Source: JBBEAM01 sp942491105 (lineage in GTDB: Bacteria > Pseudomonadota > Alphaproteobacteria > Kiloniellales > DSM-21159). Taken from it: a stretch of DNA of 64,000 nucleotides. This document shows positions 35,656-44,333 of this stretch, piece by piece. The notes below the pieces were generated by a model. It did no database searches and was not told the DNA's origin. It was given only the letters and a program-made list of their open reading frames with translations. The stretch spans positions 186,001 through 250,000 of the forward strand of contig CALNZX010000002.1 in NCBI GenBank assembly GCA_942491105.1, read 5' to 3'. The first letter of the stretch is position 1, and every line of letters starts with the position of its first letter. A program made the position numbers and the translations under genes.

Positions 35656-36162
35656 GTGAACGAGAGTCCCACCCACGTTACCGAGGTCGTCGGACGCTTC
35701 GACAGCCGCGAGGAATTCACCGCCGCCGTCGAGGCGCTGCGCGATGCCGGATTTTCCCGGGACGCGCTCTCGGTGCTCGATACCCACCAAAGCCTGGAAG
35801 CCTCCAAGGGCGAACACCGGGCCTGGCAGGACGTGCTCTCGGGCATGACCTCCGAGGTCACCTACATCGGCCCGCTGGCGACCGCCGGGATCATCGCCGT
35901 GGCGGCGGGGCCGGTCGGCGCCATGATCGCCAGCCTGATGGCCGCCGGGATCGGCGGGCTGGCCCTGCGCGACGCCCTGGACGAGGTCGAGGCAACGCCG
36001 GATACCGAGGCCTTCGCCAAGGCGCTGGAGGCGGGCGCCCTGCTGCTCTGGGTCAGAGCCGAGGACCTCGGCGATCAGACCACGGCGCGGGAAATCCTGA
36101 GCGCCAAGGGCGGCGAGGATGTACACACCCACACCCGCCCGCTCCGGCAGGACGACGACTAA
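35656..36162 (+). CDS. Small membrane protein with N-terminal stress-protein-like domain
   Basis: About 168 residues from a GTG at 35656, preceded by GGGAG; an ATG at 35623 would add 11 residues. The first 60 residues (VVGRFDSREEFTAAVEALRDAGFSRDALSVLDTH) resemble the alpha/beta domain of general-stress-17M-like or DUF1269-like proteins. A glycine/alanine-rich hydrophobic stretch follows (about 90-125, LATAGIIAVAAGPVGAMIASLMAAGIGGLAL), long enough for one or two helices with a glycine-zipper look. The end is His/Asp rich. Function unknown. It is divergent from mutS and precedes maeB. Confidence 0.65.
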   Translation: MNESPTHVTEVVGRFDSREEFTAAVEALRDAGFSRDALSVLDTHQSLEASKGEHRAWQDVLSGMTSEVTYIGPLATAGIIAVAAGPVGAMIASLMAAGIGGLALRDALDEVEATPDTEAFAKALEAGALLLWVRAEDLGDQTTAREILSAKGGEDVHTHTRPLRQDDD

Positions 36163-36198
36163 CCGAAACCCGCGCACGGAAGAAAACTAAGGAACGCT

Positions 36199-38472
36199 AT
36201 GGCCGATCGAGACAACCTGCGGGAAGATTCCCTGCTGTTTCATGCCGAGGGGCGGCCCGGCAAGCTGGAGATCGCCCCAACCAAGCCGCTGACCAGCCAG
36301 CGCGACCTTTCCCTGGCCTATTCGCCTGGCGTCGCCGCGCCCTGCGAGGAAATCGCGCGCGACCCGGACAAGGCCTACGATTACACCGCGAAGGGCAACA
36401 TGGTCGCGGTGATCACCAACGGCACCGCGGTGCTCGGCCTGGGCAACCTGGGGGCACTGGCCTCCAAGCCGGTGATGGAAGGCAAGGCGGTGCTGTTCAA
36501 GCGCTTCGCCGATATCGACGGCATCGACCTGGAAGTCACCACCGAGGACGTCGACGAGTTCGTCAACTGCGTACGCTTCCTGGGCGCCACCTTCGGCGGC
36601 ATCAACCTGGAAGACATCAAGGCGCCGGAGTGCTTCATCATCGAACAGCGCCTGCGCGAACTGCTCGATATCCCGGTGTTCCACGACGATCAGCACGGCA
36701 CCGCGATCATCTCCGCCGCCGGGGTGATCAACGCCCTGCACCTGACCGGCCGCGAGATGGCCGACTGCCGCATGGTGATCAACGGCGCCGGCGCGGCGGC
36801 GATCGCCTGCGCCGAGCTGATCAAGGCCATGGGCATGCCCCACGATCAGGTGTTGCTCTGCGACACCAAGGGGGTGATCCATCAGGGCCGCAGCGAAGGC
36901 ATGAACCAGTGGAAGTCGGCCCATGCCGCCAAGACCGACGCACGTACGCTGGAGGACGCGCTGAGCGGAGCCGATATCTTCTTCGGATTGTCCGTACGTG
37001 GCGCGGTGACCAAGGAAATGGTGGCCAGCATGGGACCGCGGCCGATCGTCTTCGCGATGGCCAATCCGGACCCGGAGATCACGCCCGAGGAGGTCGCGGA
37101 GGTGCGCGACGACGCGATCATGGCCACGGGGCGCAGCGATTATCCCAATCAAATCAATAATGTTCTTGGCTTTCCCTATATCTTCCGTGGCGCCCTCGAC
37201 GTACGCGCGACCACCATCAACATGGAGATGAAGATCGCCGCCGCCGAGGCCCTGGCGGCGCTGGCCCGCGAGGACGTGCCGGACGAGGTCGACCGCGCCT
37301 ACGCCGGACGCCGGCTGCGCTACGGCCCCGAGTACATCATCCCGGCCCCCTTCGATCCGCGGCTGATCGTCGAGATCCCCAAGGCAGTCGCCGAGGCGGC
37401 GATGAAATCCGGCGTCGCGCGGCGCGACATCGAGGACTGGAGCGATTACGAGAACCGCCTTTCCGCCCGTCTCGACCCCACCGCCGCCAGCCTGCAGTCA
37501 ATCTTCGAGAAGGTCCGCGCGGAGCCCAAGCGGGTGGTCTTCGCCGAGGGCGAGGAGGAAAAGACGATCCGCGCCGCCTACGCCTTTCAGCAGAGCGGCT
37601 ATGGCACGCCGGTGCTGGTCGGCCGCCGGGCGCGCATCGAGGAAACCATCAAGGCGGCGGGTCTGTCCGGCGATTTCCTCGAGATCGTCAACGCTCAGGA
37701 CGACGCCCCGGCGCGCGAGCGCTTCACCGAGTTCCTCTATAACCGGCTCAAGCGCAGCGGTTCCCTCTATCGCGACTGCCAGCGCATGGTGAACCAGAAC
37801 CGCAACGTCTATGCCGCCTGCATGGTCGCCTGCGACGAGGCCGACGCGATGGTCACCGGCCTGACCCGCGCCTTCAATGTCGCCTACGACGACATCACCC
37901 GCGCCCTCGACGCCAAGCCGGGCAAGCGCGTCTTCGGCATCTCGCTGATGGTGCATCGCGGCCGCTCCGTGTTCATCTCCGACACCTCGGTGCATGAGCT
38001 GCCGAGCGCCGAGGAACTGGCCGACATCGCCGAGCAGTCCGCCGCCCAGGCCCGGGCCATGGGCCACGAGCCGCGCGTCGCCCTGCTCAGTTTCTCGAAC
38101 TTCGGCAATCCGCCGCGCGAGCGGGCGATGCGGGTGCGCGAGGCAATCGAGGTGCTGGACCGCCGGAACGTCAGCTTCGAGTACGACGGCGAGATGCAGG
38201 TCAATGTCGCGCTCGACTACGCCTTGATGCAGCAGCTCTATCCCTTCTGCCGCCTCTCGGGCCCGGCCAACGTGCTGGTGATGCCGGCGCTGCACGCCGC
38301 CAACATCTCCTCCAAGCTGGTCCAGGAATTGGGGGTCGGCACGGTGATCGGGCCGCTGCTGACCGGGCTCGCCCGCCCGGCGCAGATCGTCTCCCTCGGC
38401 GCCACCGCCAACGAGGTGGTGACCGCCGCCGCGCTGGCCGCCTACGGCGCGGTCAACGATCACCTCTTCTAG
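36199..38472 (+). CDS. maeB: NADP-dependent malic enzyme with C-terminal phosphotransacetylase-like domain
   Basis: Decarboxylates malate to pyruvate with NADP. The 757-residue protein has the malic enzyme domain (SLAYSPGVAAPC, GNLGALASKPVMEGKAVLFKRF, FHDDQHGTA, INGAGAAAIACAELI; residues 1-430). The phosphotransacetylase-like domain follows (from about 435: RVVFAEGEEEKTIRAA to ANVLVMPALHAANISSKLVQELG). In such fusions the second domain usually regulates rather than catalyses. AAGGA precedes the ATG. The codons at about 37141-37185 are clearly AT-richer than the rest of the gene. Confidence 0.96.
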   Translation: MADRDNLREDSLLFHAEGRPGKLEIAPTKPLTSQRDLSLAYSPGVAAPCEEIARDPDKAYDYTAKGNMVAVITNGTAVLGLGNLGALASKPVMEGKAVLFKRFADIDGIDLEVTTEDVDEFVNCVRFLGATFGGINLEDIKAPECFIIEQRLRELLDIPVFHDDQHGTAIISAAGVINALHLTGREMADCRMVINGAGAAAIACAELIKAMGMPHDQVLLCDTKGVIHQGRSEGMNQWKSAHAAKTDARTLEDALSGADIFFGLSVRGAVTKEMVASMGPRPIVFAMANPDPEITPEEVAEVRDDAIMATGRSDYPNQINNVLGFPYIFRGALDVRATTINMEMKIAAAEALAALAREDVPDEVDRAYAGRRLRYGPEYIIPAPFDPRLIVEIPKAVAEAAMKSGVARRDIEDWSDYENRLSARLDPTAASLQSIFEKVRAEPKRVVFAEGEEEKTIRAAYAFQQSGYGTPVLVGRRARIEETIKAAGLSGDFLEIVNAQDDAPARERFTEFLYNRLKRSGSLYRDCQRMVNQNRNVYAACMVACDEADAMVTGLTRAFNVAYDDITRALDAKPGKRVFGISLMVHRGRSVFISDTSVHELPSAEELADIAEQSAAQARAMGHEPRVALLSFSNFGNPPRERAMRVREAIEVLDRRNVSFEYDGEMQVNVALDYALMQQLYPFCRLSGPANVLVMPALHAANISSKLVQELGVGTVIGPLLTGLARPAQIVSLGATANEVVTAAALAAYGAVNDHLF

Positions 38473-38475
38473 GCG

Positions 38476-39090
38476 CTAGTCGTTTCCCTGAACGTTCATG
38501 CCGCCGACCTCGACGTCGCCGCCGCTGTTGATCAGAACGACGCCGTCGAAGCCGCCGGAGAGGCTGTCGTCGCGCGTCTCCAGGATTTCGGTGCCCTCGA
38601 TGGAGATCGCCATGCGGCCCGCGGCATCGCGGGTCCAGCGGATTTCGCGTTCCCGCCCGTCCTCGATCCGCAGCGGGCCGTCGTAGACCGCGAGGGTTGC
38701 GACGTCTCCACCTGCGTGGCGCTCCAGCGCGAAGACCGGGCCGGTTTGATCTCCCGTCAGGATGACGAGACGGTAGCCGCCGCCTATCGCCTTGCCCTGG
38801 TAGGGGCCGATGGCGACCCGGCCTTCGACGCCCGGCAGGGGCCGCAGGGTCATGCGCAGGCTCAGCGCGAAGGCCGCGCCGAGCTTCGCCCCGGTAGCCA
38901 TCCGCGAGGTGCCGCCGCTGCTGCGGCTGCTGAAGACCGTGCCGCCTGCGCCGTTGCTCACGCTGCTGACCGAGGTAGAAACGCTCCCAGCGAGGGTCAC
39001 ACTCGGGTTCTCCTCCCCTGCGGCCGCAGACGTTGCGGCGCAGATGACGAGGCCGAGGGCGGCGATGCCGCTGAGACCCTGCGCAAGAAT
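38476..39090 (-). CDS. Secreted LamG-like protein with non-canonical start, paralog of its neighbour
   Basis: The conserved domain (about the last 130 residues) matches the C-terminal part of the gene just upstream: LRMTLRPL, IGPYQG, GGGYRL..LTG, YDGPLRIEDG, WTRD..G.M.IS..GT. It looks like a concanavalin/LamG or DUF1080-type jelly roll. An unmistakable signal-peptide sequence (ILAQGLSGIAALGLVICAATSAAAG) is in frame before the first GTG (39000), yet there is no ATG, GTG or TTG before it back to the TAG at 39108-39106. The only fit is ATT at 39090 with GGGAGG six bases upstream. From there it has 204 codons. It may use ATT, or be a gene that lost its start. Confidence 0.6.
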   Translation of the reverse strand: MLAQGLSGIAALGLVICAATSAAAGEENPSVTLAGSVSTSVSSVSNGAGGTVFSSRSSGGTSRMATGAKLGAAFALSLRMTLRPLPGVEGRVAIGPYQGKAIGGGYRLVILTGDQTGPVFALERHAGGDVATLAVYDGPLRIEDGREREIRWTRDAAGRMAISIEGTEILETRDDSLSGGFDGVVLINSGGDVEVGGMNVQGND

Positions 39091-39119
39091 GGCTGTCCTC
39101 CCAGACTAGCGGGTGCGCG

Positions 39120-40022
39120 CTACCGCGTCCCCTCGATCTTCATGTAGCTGACCGCGGCGTCGCCACCGGTATTGACGAAGGTGATTCCGTCGAAGGGATC
39201 GCCGAAGCTCTTGTCGCCGGCGGCCATGATCTGCGTGCCGTCGACGGAGATCGTCATGTTGCCCTCGCCATCGCGGGTCCAGAGGATTTCATGCTCCTGG
39301 CCGTCCTCGATCCGCAGCGGGCCGTCATAGTACTCGATGGTCGAAACCGTGCCCCGGGAAGAGCGGCGCACCAGCTCGAAAGCGCGCTCGTTGTCATTGC
39401 TGCCGGTCAGATAATACAGCCGGTAACCGCCACCGTCCGGCTCGCCCTGGTAGGGGCCGAAGCCGACCCGGCCCTGGGTGTTCGCCAGCGGCCGCAGGGT
39501 CATGCGAAGAGTCAGCGCGTAGGCATTGGTGACCGGCTGCTGGGTCACCGCGCGCGCCGAGGCATAGCGGCTCTGGCTGTTGCTGTTGTTGTTGTTTCCC
39601 TTGCCGCCCAGGGCCTTGTTCAACAGGGAGCCGACCAGCGCGCCAACCGCTTCCTCGTCGCTGCGCTGCTGCTGGCCCGGCCGGGTTTCGACCATGGTGC
39701 GATAGCCCAGGTTCGGTTCCATGCGGTAACGGCCCTCGAGCGGGGTCCAGCCCGGAGGCAGGTTGTCGTTGCCGACTTCCAGGAAGGACTGGTCGTAGAG
39801 CACCACCTGCCAGGGCCAGTCGTACTTGCGCGCCAGATCCTTGAGGTCGCGCAGGAACCAGGGGTCGGCCTCGCGTTTTTCCTCGCCACGCTCGATCAGA
39901 ACGCGCAGCTCATCGAGCAAGGCGTCGAGGCGCTCTCCATCGCTTTCCTGCGCGCCGGCTGGCGCCGCGAAGCTCAGAGTCATGGCGAGAAGCGCCGCGC
40001 TGAATATACTGCGTATGAACAT
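39120..40022 (-). CDS. Secreted LamG-like protein of unknown function
   Basis: A 300-residue protein starting at an ATG preceded by CGGAG, with a signal peptide (MFIRSIFSAALLAMTLSFAAPAGAQ). An N-terminal region of about 130 residues (LLDELRVLIERGEEKREADPWFLRDLKDLARKYDWPWQVVLYDQ) is absent from the downstream paralog. The shared jelly-roll-like domain follows (about 165-300, LRMTLRPLANTQGRVGFGPYQG). The domain resembles DUF1080/LamG carbohydrate-binding folds; no catalytic residues can be named. It is divergent from phoR, and the 30-base gap to the second copy suggests one transcript. Confidence 0.72.
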   Translation of the reverse strand: MFIRSIFSAALLAMTLSFAAPAGAQESDGERLDALLDELRVLIERGEEKREADPWFLRDLKDLARKYDWPWQVVLYDQSFLEVGNDNLPPGWTPLEGRYRMEPNLGYRTMVETRPGQQQRSDEEAVGALVGSLLNKALGGKGNNNNSNSQSRYASARAVTQQPVTNAYALTLRMTLRPLANTQGRVGFGPYQGEPDGGGYRLYYLTGSNDNERAFELVRRSSRGTVSTIEYYDGPLRIEDGQEHEILWTRDGEGNMTISVDGTQIMAAGDKSFGDPFDGITFVNTGGDAAVSYMKIEGTR

Positions 40023-40179
40023 GATTGTTTCTCCGGTTACGGCGAGGGATGCTAAAACCATGCCACGGAAACATGGCCATAACAAAACAGTGCTATTCCT
40101 GACGCCCTTGGCGTGACCCATTGCGTGGCGCCCGCGTGCTAAAAATTTTCAACCGAAGGAAGCCTGGCCGGACCCGCTG

Positions 40180-41599
40180 ATGTTCTCGCCGCAAACCCTG
40201 ACGCGCCGTTTCCCCCTGGCCACGCTGTTGATCGCGGCGCCGGGCTGCCTCGTGCTGCTGATCCTCGCCGCTTTCGATCTGCTTGCCTGGACGCCCGCTC
40301 TGCTCGGCGCGGGCTTCGTGCTGCTGGCGGAGCTCGCCCTGCTCTGGCACCACTTCCGTCACATGGGCAATGTCGCGCGCTACATGGAACTGCTGCGCGC
40401 CAGCGGCAGTGCCAGCACGCCGCCGCCGGCGCCGCATGGCAGTAGCCCGCTGCTGGCGCCGGGACTCGACGAGACCCTGGTGCAGACCACGCGCGAACGG
40501 CTGCGCCGGCGCCGCGAACTCGAAGCGGCGATCGCCGGCAACGAAGCGATTCTATCCAATCTGCCGGACCCGCTGCTGCTGCTCGACCGGGCGCACCGCG
40601 TGCTGCGCGCCAATCCCGCCGCCGAGGAGCTCTTCGGCGAGAGCCTCGAAGGGCGGGATCTGGTCGCCGTGCTACGCGATCCGGTTCTGCTCGAGGCCGC
40701 CGAGGCGGCGATCGCCGGCGAGGAGGGACGGATCGTCGAGGTCACGCTGCGTGGCGAGATCGACCGCCAGTTCTCGGCCCGCCTGGTACCGCTGTCGACC
40801 CCGGCGCTCGACGGCACCGTCGCCATCCTGGCATTGCACGATCTGACCGCGATCTACCGCGCCGAGCGGATGCGCGCGGACTTTGTCGCCAACGCCAGCC
40901 ACGAACTGCGCACGCCGCTGTCCAGCCTGGTCGGCTTTATCGAGACCCTGCGCGGACCGGCCGCCGACGACCGCGAGGCCCAGCAGCGCTTTCTGGCGAT
41001 CATGGAAGAACAGGCGACGCGCATGGCGCGCCTGGTCGAGGATCTGCTGTCGCTGTCGCGTATCGAAATGCAGGAGCACACTCCGCCCAAAGGGGAGTCC
41101 GACCTGGGCGAAGCTGCTCGGCGCCGTCTGCGCCGGGCTCAACATCAAGGCCAGCGCCAAGGACATGTCGATTCAGCTGAATATCGAAAATCCGCCGAAG
41201 GTCGCGGGCCAGAAAGACGAGCTGGTGCAGGTCTTCCAGAACCTGATCGAGAACGCGCTGAAATACGGCCACGAAGGAACCGAGGTCACGGTGACGGCCC
41301 GCGACAACGGCGGCGCGGCGGTGGTTTCCGTGCGCGACCGGGGCGAGGGGATCGCCCGCGAGCATTTGCCGCGCCTGACGGAGCGCTTCTACCGGGTCGA
41401 TACCGCGCGCTCGCGCAAACTCGGCGGCACCGGCCTCGGCCTCGCCATCGTCAAGCACATCGTCAGCCGGCATCGCGGCCAGCTGACCATCGAAAGTCAG
41501 CTCGGCAGCGGCTCGACTTTTACGGTTCAGCTCCCGGCACCGGATAGAAAAATGACGCAGGAGCGGAAACCCGCCACAGCGGCGGATACAGCGCCCTAG
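40180..41599 (+). pseudogene. phoR: Phosphate regulon sensor kinase PhoR, split by an apparent +1 frameshift
   Basis: The first frame (40180 to about 41106) encodes two N-terminal membrane helices, a PAS-like domain and the dimerisation box NASHELRTPLSS (His241) up to LSRIEMQEHTPP. The rest of the kinase is in the next frame and ends at 41599: NLIENALKYG (N box), VRDRGEGI (G1), LTERFYRVD (F) and GGTGLGLAIVKHI (G2). Removing one G from GGG at 41106-41108 joins the parts as DLAKLLGAV, which fits PhoR. The sequence as given would yield a kinase lacking its ATP domain. It may be a true recent mutation or a sequence error. It is the first gene of the Pho locus. Confidence 0.85.
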
Positions 41600-41609
41600 G
41601 CTCCCGCTC

Positions 41610-41645
41610 ACCCCAGAGAGCATCCCAGAGAACACCCCAGAGAGC
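41610..41645 (+). repeat. Three imperfect 12-base tandem repeats
   Basis: Units at 41610-41621, 41622-41633 and 41634-41645 share the form A(C/T)CCCAGAGA(G/A)C; the first and third are identical. They begin 11 bases after the phoR stop and end 55 bases before the Pho box. A short GC hairpin follows near 41653. Function unknown; the array could vary in copy number between strains. Confidence 0.6.
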
Positions 41646-41700
41646 GAGACTCCCCGGACTCCGGGCCTTTCGCCTGGCTGCCGGCTGTGTATGGGGCACA

Positions 41701-41740
41701 TGTAACAAAACCGTCATGACTTCGTAACATGCACGTTGCA
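41701..41740 (+). promoter_or_regulatory. Pho box of four 11-base-spaced units before pstS
   Basis: Seven-base words TGTAACA (41701), CGTCATG (41712), CGTAACA (41723) and CGTTGCA (41734) recur with an exact 11-base period, the spacing of PhoB direct repeats (CTGTNAY-type). Four units would bind two PhoB dimers. A weak -10 (TAGGAA-like, near 41751) follows at a PhoB-dependent distance, and the pstS GTG lies 92 bases downstream of the array. Confidence 0.75.
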
Positions 41741-41832
41741 CTCCCAGCGTAGGAAAGGCCGTGGTCGATACCGCATTCGGCCGAAGACACTCGCGAACCA
41801 CCGTCCTTTCATCGACTCTTGGGAGACTTACC

Positions 41833-42870
41833 GTGATCCACAAACCCCTCGCCGTAGCGGCCATCGCCGCCGTCGCCACTCTCGGCACGGCCGGGCTCGC
41901 CGAAGCGCGCGACCAGATCCGCATCGTCGGCTCCTCGACCGTATTCCCCTACACCCAGGCGGTTGCCGAGGAATTCGGCGCCACCACCGGCCATTCCGCG
42001 CCCGTCGTCGAGTCCACCGGCACCGGCGGCGGCATGAAGATCTTCTGCCAGGGCGTCGGCGCCGCCCACCCGGACGTGACCGGCGCTTCCCGCGCCATGA
42101 AGCAGTCCGAGTACGAGCTCTGCCTGGAGAACGGCGTCGAGAGCATTACCGAAGCCCTGATCGGCTTCGACGGTCTCTCCTTCTCCGTTTCCCGGAAGGG
42201 CGAAGCCTTCGACGTCTCCAAGGAGCAGCTCTATCTGGCGCTGGCGTCCGAGGTTCCGGTCGACGGCGAGATCGTCGCCAACCCCTACACCAACTGGAGC
42301 CAGATCGACTCCAGCCTGCCGGACATCAAGATCCAGGTCTTCGGCCCGCCGCCGACCTCCGGCACCCGCGACGCCTGGGTCGAGCTGGTGATGGAAGAGG
42401 GCTGCGAGGCCTTCGATGCGGTCAAGGCTCTCGAGAAAGACCGCATGAAAGAAGTCTGCCAGCGCATGCGCCAGGACGGCCCCTTCATCGAAGCCGGCGA
42501 GAACGATAACCTGATCGTTCAGCGTCTCGACGCCGATCCGACCGCCTACGGCATCTTCGGTTACTCCTTCCTCTACGAGAACCAGGACAAGCTGCAGGCC
42601 GTATCCGTTGGCGGCGTGGAGCCCTCTCCCGAGACCATCGAGAGCGGCGAGTACGGCATCTCCCGGCCGCTGTTCTTCTACGTGAAGAATGCGCACCGCG
42701 GCGTTATTCCCGGGCTCGAGGAGTTCCTCACCGAGTACATGTCGGAGACGGCCATGGGTCCCGGCGGCTACCTCAGCGAGCGCGGCCTGGTGCCGCTTGG
42801 CGATGCCAAGCGTCAGGAAGTTCAGGACAATGTCTTGAACGGCCAGGACATGACCCGCTACATCAACTAG
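41833..42870 (+). CDS. pstS: Phosphate ABC transporter substrate-binding protein PstS
   Basis: High-affinity periplasmic phosphate receptor. I place the start at GTG 41833, which has GGGAG seven bases upstream. An ATG-less extension upstream in the same frame has no signal peptide. The 345-residue protein has a signal peptide (about 1-24, ending AEA) and phosphate-binding motifs: IVGSSTVFPYTQAVAEEF, VESTGTGGGMKIFCQG, DVTGASRAMK and PPTSGTRDAWVEL. It is of the longer alphaproteobacterial type. Four Pho box units lie upstream and a strong terminator lies 10 bases after the stop. Confidence 0.96.
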   Translation: MIHKPLAVAAIAAVATLGTAGLAEARDQIRIVGSSTVFPYTQAVAEEFGATTGHSAPVVESTGTGGGMKIFCQGVGAAHPDVTGASRAMKQSEYELCLENGVESITEALIGFDGLSFSVSRKGEAFDVSKEQLYLALASEVPVDGEIVANPYTNWSQIDSSLPDIKIQVFGPPPTSGTRDAWVELVMEEGCEAFDAVKALEKDRMKEVCQRMRQDGPFIEAGENDNLIVQRLDADPTAYGIFGYSFLYENQDKLQAVSVGGVEPSPETIESGEYGISRPLFFYVKNAHRGVIPGLEEFLTEYMSETAMGPGGYLSERGLVPLGDAKRQEVQDNVLNGQDMTRYIN

Positions 42871-42880
42871 CCTACGTCGA

Positions 42881-42915
42881 AGGCAGGCGCTGCGGTTGGC
42901 AGCGCCTGCCTTTTT
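42881..42915 (+). terminator. Strong intrinsic terminator after pstS
   Basis: Perfect 12-base arms (42881-42892 and 42900-42911) enclose a seven-base loop and run into a T-tract ending at 42915. It lies between pstS and pstC. Partial readthrough would give much more PstS than transporter, the usual ratio in this operon. Confidence 0.9.
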
Positions 42916-42953
42916 CCTCGTTCATGTGACCTCTCGACAAAAGAGTCGCCCCT

Positions 42954-44333
42954 ATGGCCGGTACTTCACTCCTCATCGTTCTCCTGCTTTGCCTCGTCGG
43001 CTATTTCATGGCCCGCCGCCGCGCCGGAACCTGGGCGAAGCAAGAAAACGCCGGCCTTCATTCGCTGCCCGCCTACCACGGCTATTTCGTCGCGCTCTGG
43101 GTCGGCATACCCTCGCTGCTCCTGGTCATTCTTTGGGTCTTTTTCCAAGATTCTGTCATCGACGGCCTGTTGCTGGCATCGCTCCCCGAGCGCGTCACGG
43201 CGGGCCTGAGCGACAATGAAATTTCCCTGCTCATCAGCCAGATCCGCAGCATCGCCGGTGGACAGGTTTTCGGCGAACCGCCGCAAGAGCTGGTTGCCGC
43301 GGCGGAGCGGCTGGGCAGCTGGCAGGCGCTCGCGCAGTGGGCGATGCTGGCCGCAACGGCGACCCTGGCCTGCGCGGGACTGACCTATACCTACAACAAG
43401 CTCTCGGCGCAGTTCCGCGCCCGGCAAGGCGTCGAGCTGACGATGTCGGGCCTGATGATCTTCTGCTCGGTGGTCGCCATTCTGACCACGCTCGGCATCG
43501 TGCTCTCGCTGTTGTTCGAAGCCTTCCGCTTCTTCGACAAGGTGCCGATCACCGAATTCCTCTTCGGCCTGAACTGGGAACCGCAGATTTCGATCCGCGC
43601 GGATCAGGTCGCCGGGGCCGGCGCCTTCGGCGCGGTACCGGTGTTCCTTGGAACGATCCTGATCGCGGGAATCGCCATGCTGGTGGCGACGCCGATCGGC
43701 CTGTTCTCCGCGATCTACCTCTCGGAATACAGCAACCCCACCTTCCGCGCCGTCGCCAAGCCCTTGCTCGAACTGCTCGCCGGCGTTCCGACCGTGGTCT
43801 ACGGATTCTTCGCGGTGCTCACCGTCGCCCCGGCGCTACGCCAGCTCGGCGCCATGATCGGGATCGATGTCGCCCCGAATTCCGCGCTCGCGGCAGGCGC
43901 GGTCATGGGCATCATGATCATTCCCTTCATTTCCTCGCTGTCCGACGACGCCCTGGGCGCGGTTCCGGGCTCCCTGAGGGAAGGCTCCTATGGCCTCGGC
44001 GCGACCAAGTCGGAGACCATCAAGAACGTTCTGCTGCCGGCGGCGCTGCCGGGCATCGTCGGCGGCATTCTGCTGGCCGCCAGCCGCGCGATCGGGGAAA
44101 CCATGATCGTGGTGATGGCGGCCGGCCTGATCGCCAAGATGACACTCAATCCGCTCGAGTCCACAACGACCGTGACGGTCCAGATCGTCACCCTCCTGAT
44201 TGGCGATACCGAGTTCGACAATCCCAAGACACTGGCCGCCTTCGCCCTGGGCCTGGTGCTCTTCCTCGCAACCCTGGCGCTGAACATCGTTGCTCTACGC
44301 ACCGTCAAAAAGTATCGGGAGAAGTACGACTGA
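42954..44333 (+). CDS. pstC: Phosphate ABC transporter permease PstC
   Basis: Inner-membrane permease of the Pst system. The 459-residue protein is longer than E. coli PstC because of an N-terminal part with three extra helices and a periplasmic stretch (about 1-190). The permease core contains IYLSEYSNPTFRAVAKPLLELLAGVPTVVYGFFA and the EAA-like loop SLREGSYGLGATKSETIKNVLLPAALPGI. Its stop overlaps the pstA start (TGATG). Confidence 0.95.
   Translation: MAGTSLLIVLLLCLVGYFMARRRAGTWAKQENAGLHSLPAYHGYFVALWVGIPSLLLVILWVFFQDSVIDGLLLASLPERVTAGLSDNEISLLISQIRSIAGGQVFGEPPQELVAAAERLGSWQALAQWAMLAATATLACAGLTYTYNKLSAQFRARQGVELTMSGLMIFCSVVAILTTLGIVLSLLFEAFRFFDKVPITEFLFGLNWEPQISIRADQVAGAGAFGAVPVFLGTILIAGIAMLVATPIGLFSAIYLSEYSNPTFRAVAKPLLELLAGVPTVVYGFFAVLTVAPALRQLGAMIGIDVAPNSALAAGAVMGIMIIPFISSLSDDALGAVPGSLREGSYGLGATKSETIKNVLLPAALPGIVGGILLAASRAIGETMIVVMAAGLIAKMTLNPLESTTTVTVQIVTLLIGDTEFDNPKTLAAFALGLVLFLATLALNIVALRTVKKYREKYD

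Noticed and set aside
35482..36177. N-terminal extension of mutS to 36177
   Set aside because: The minus-strand frame is open, but it would overlap the plus-strand membrane-protein gene completely and its extra residues do not resemble MutS.
41101..41110. Programmed frameshift in phoR
   Set aside because: The site lacks a slippery heptamer and a following stable structure, and other PhoR genes are single-frame. Mutation or sequence error is simpler.
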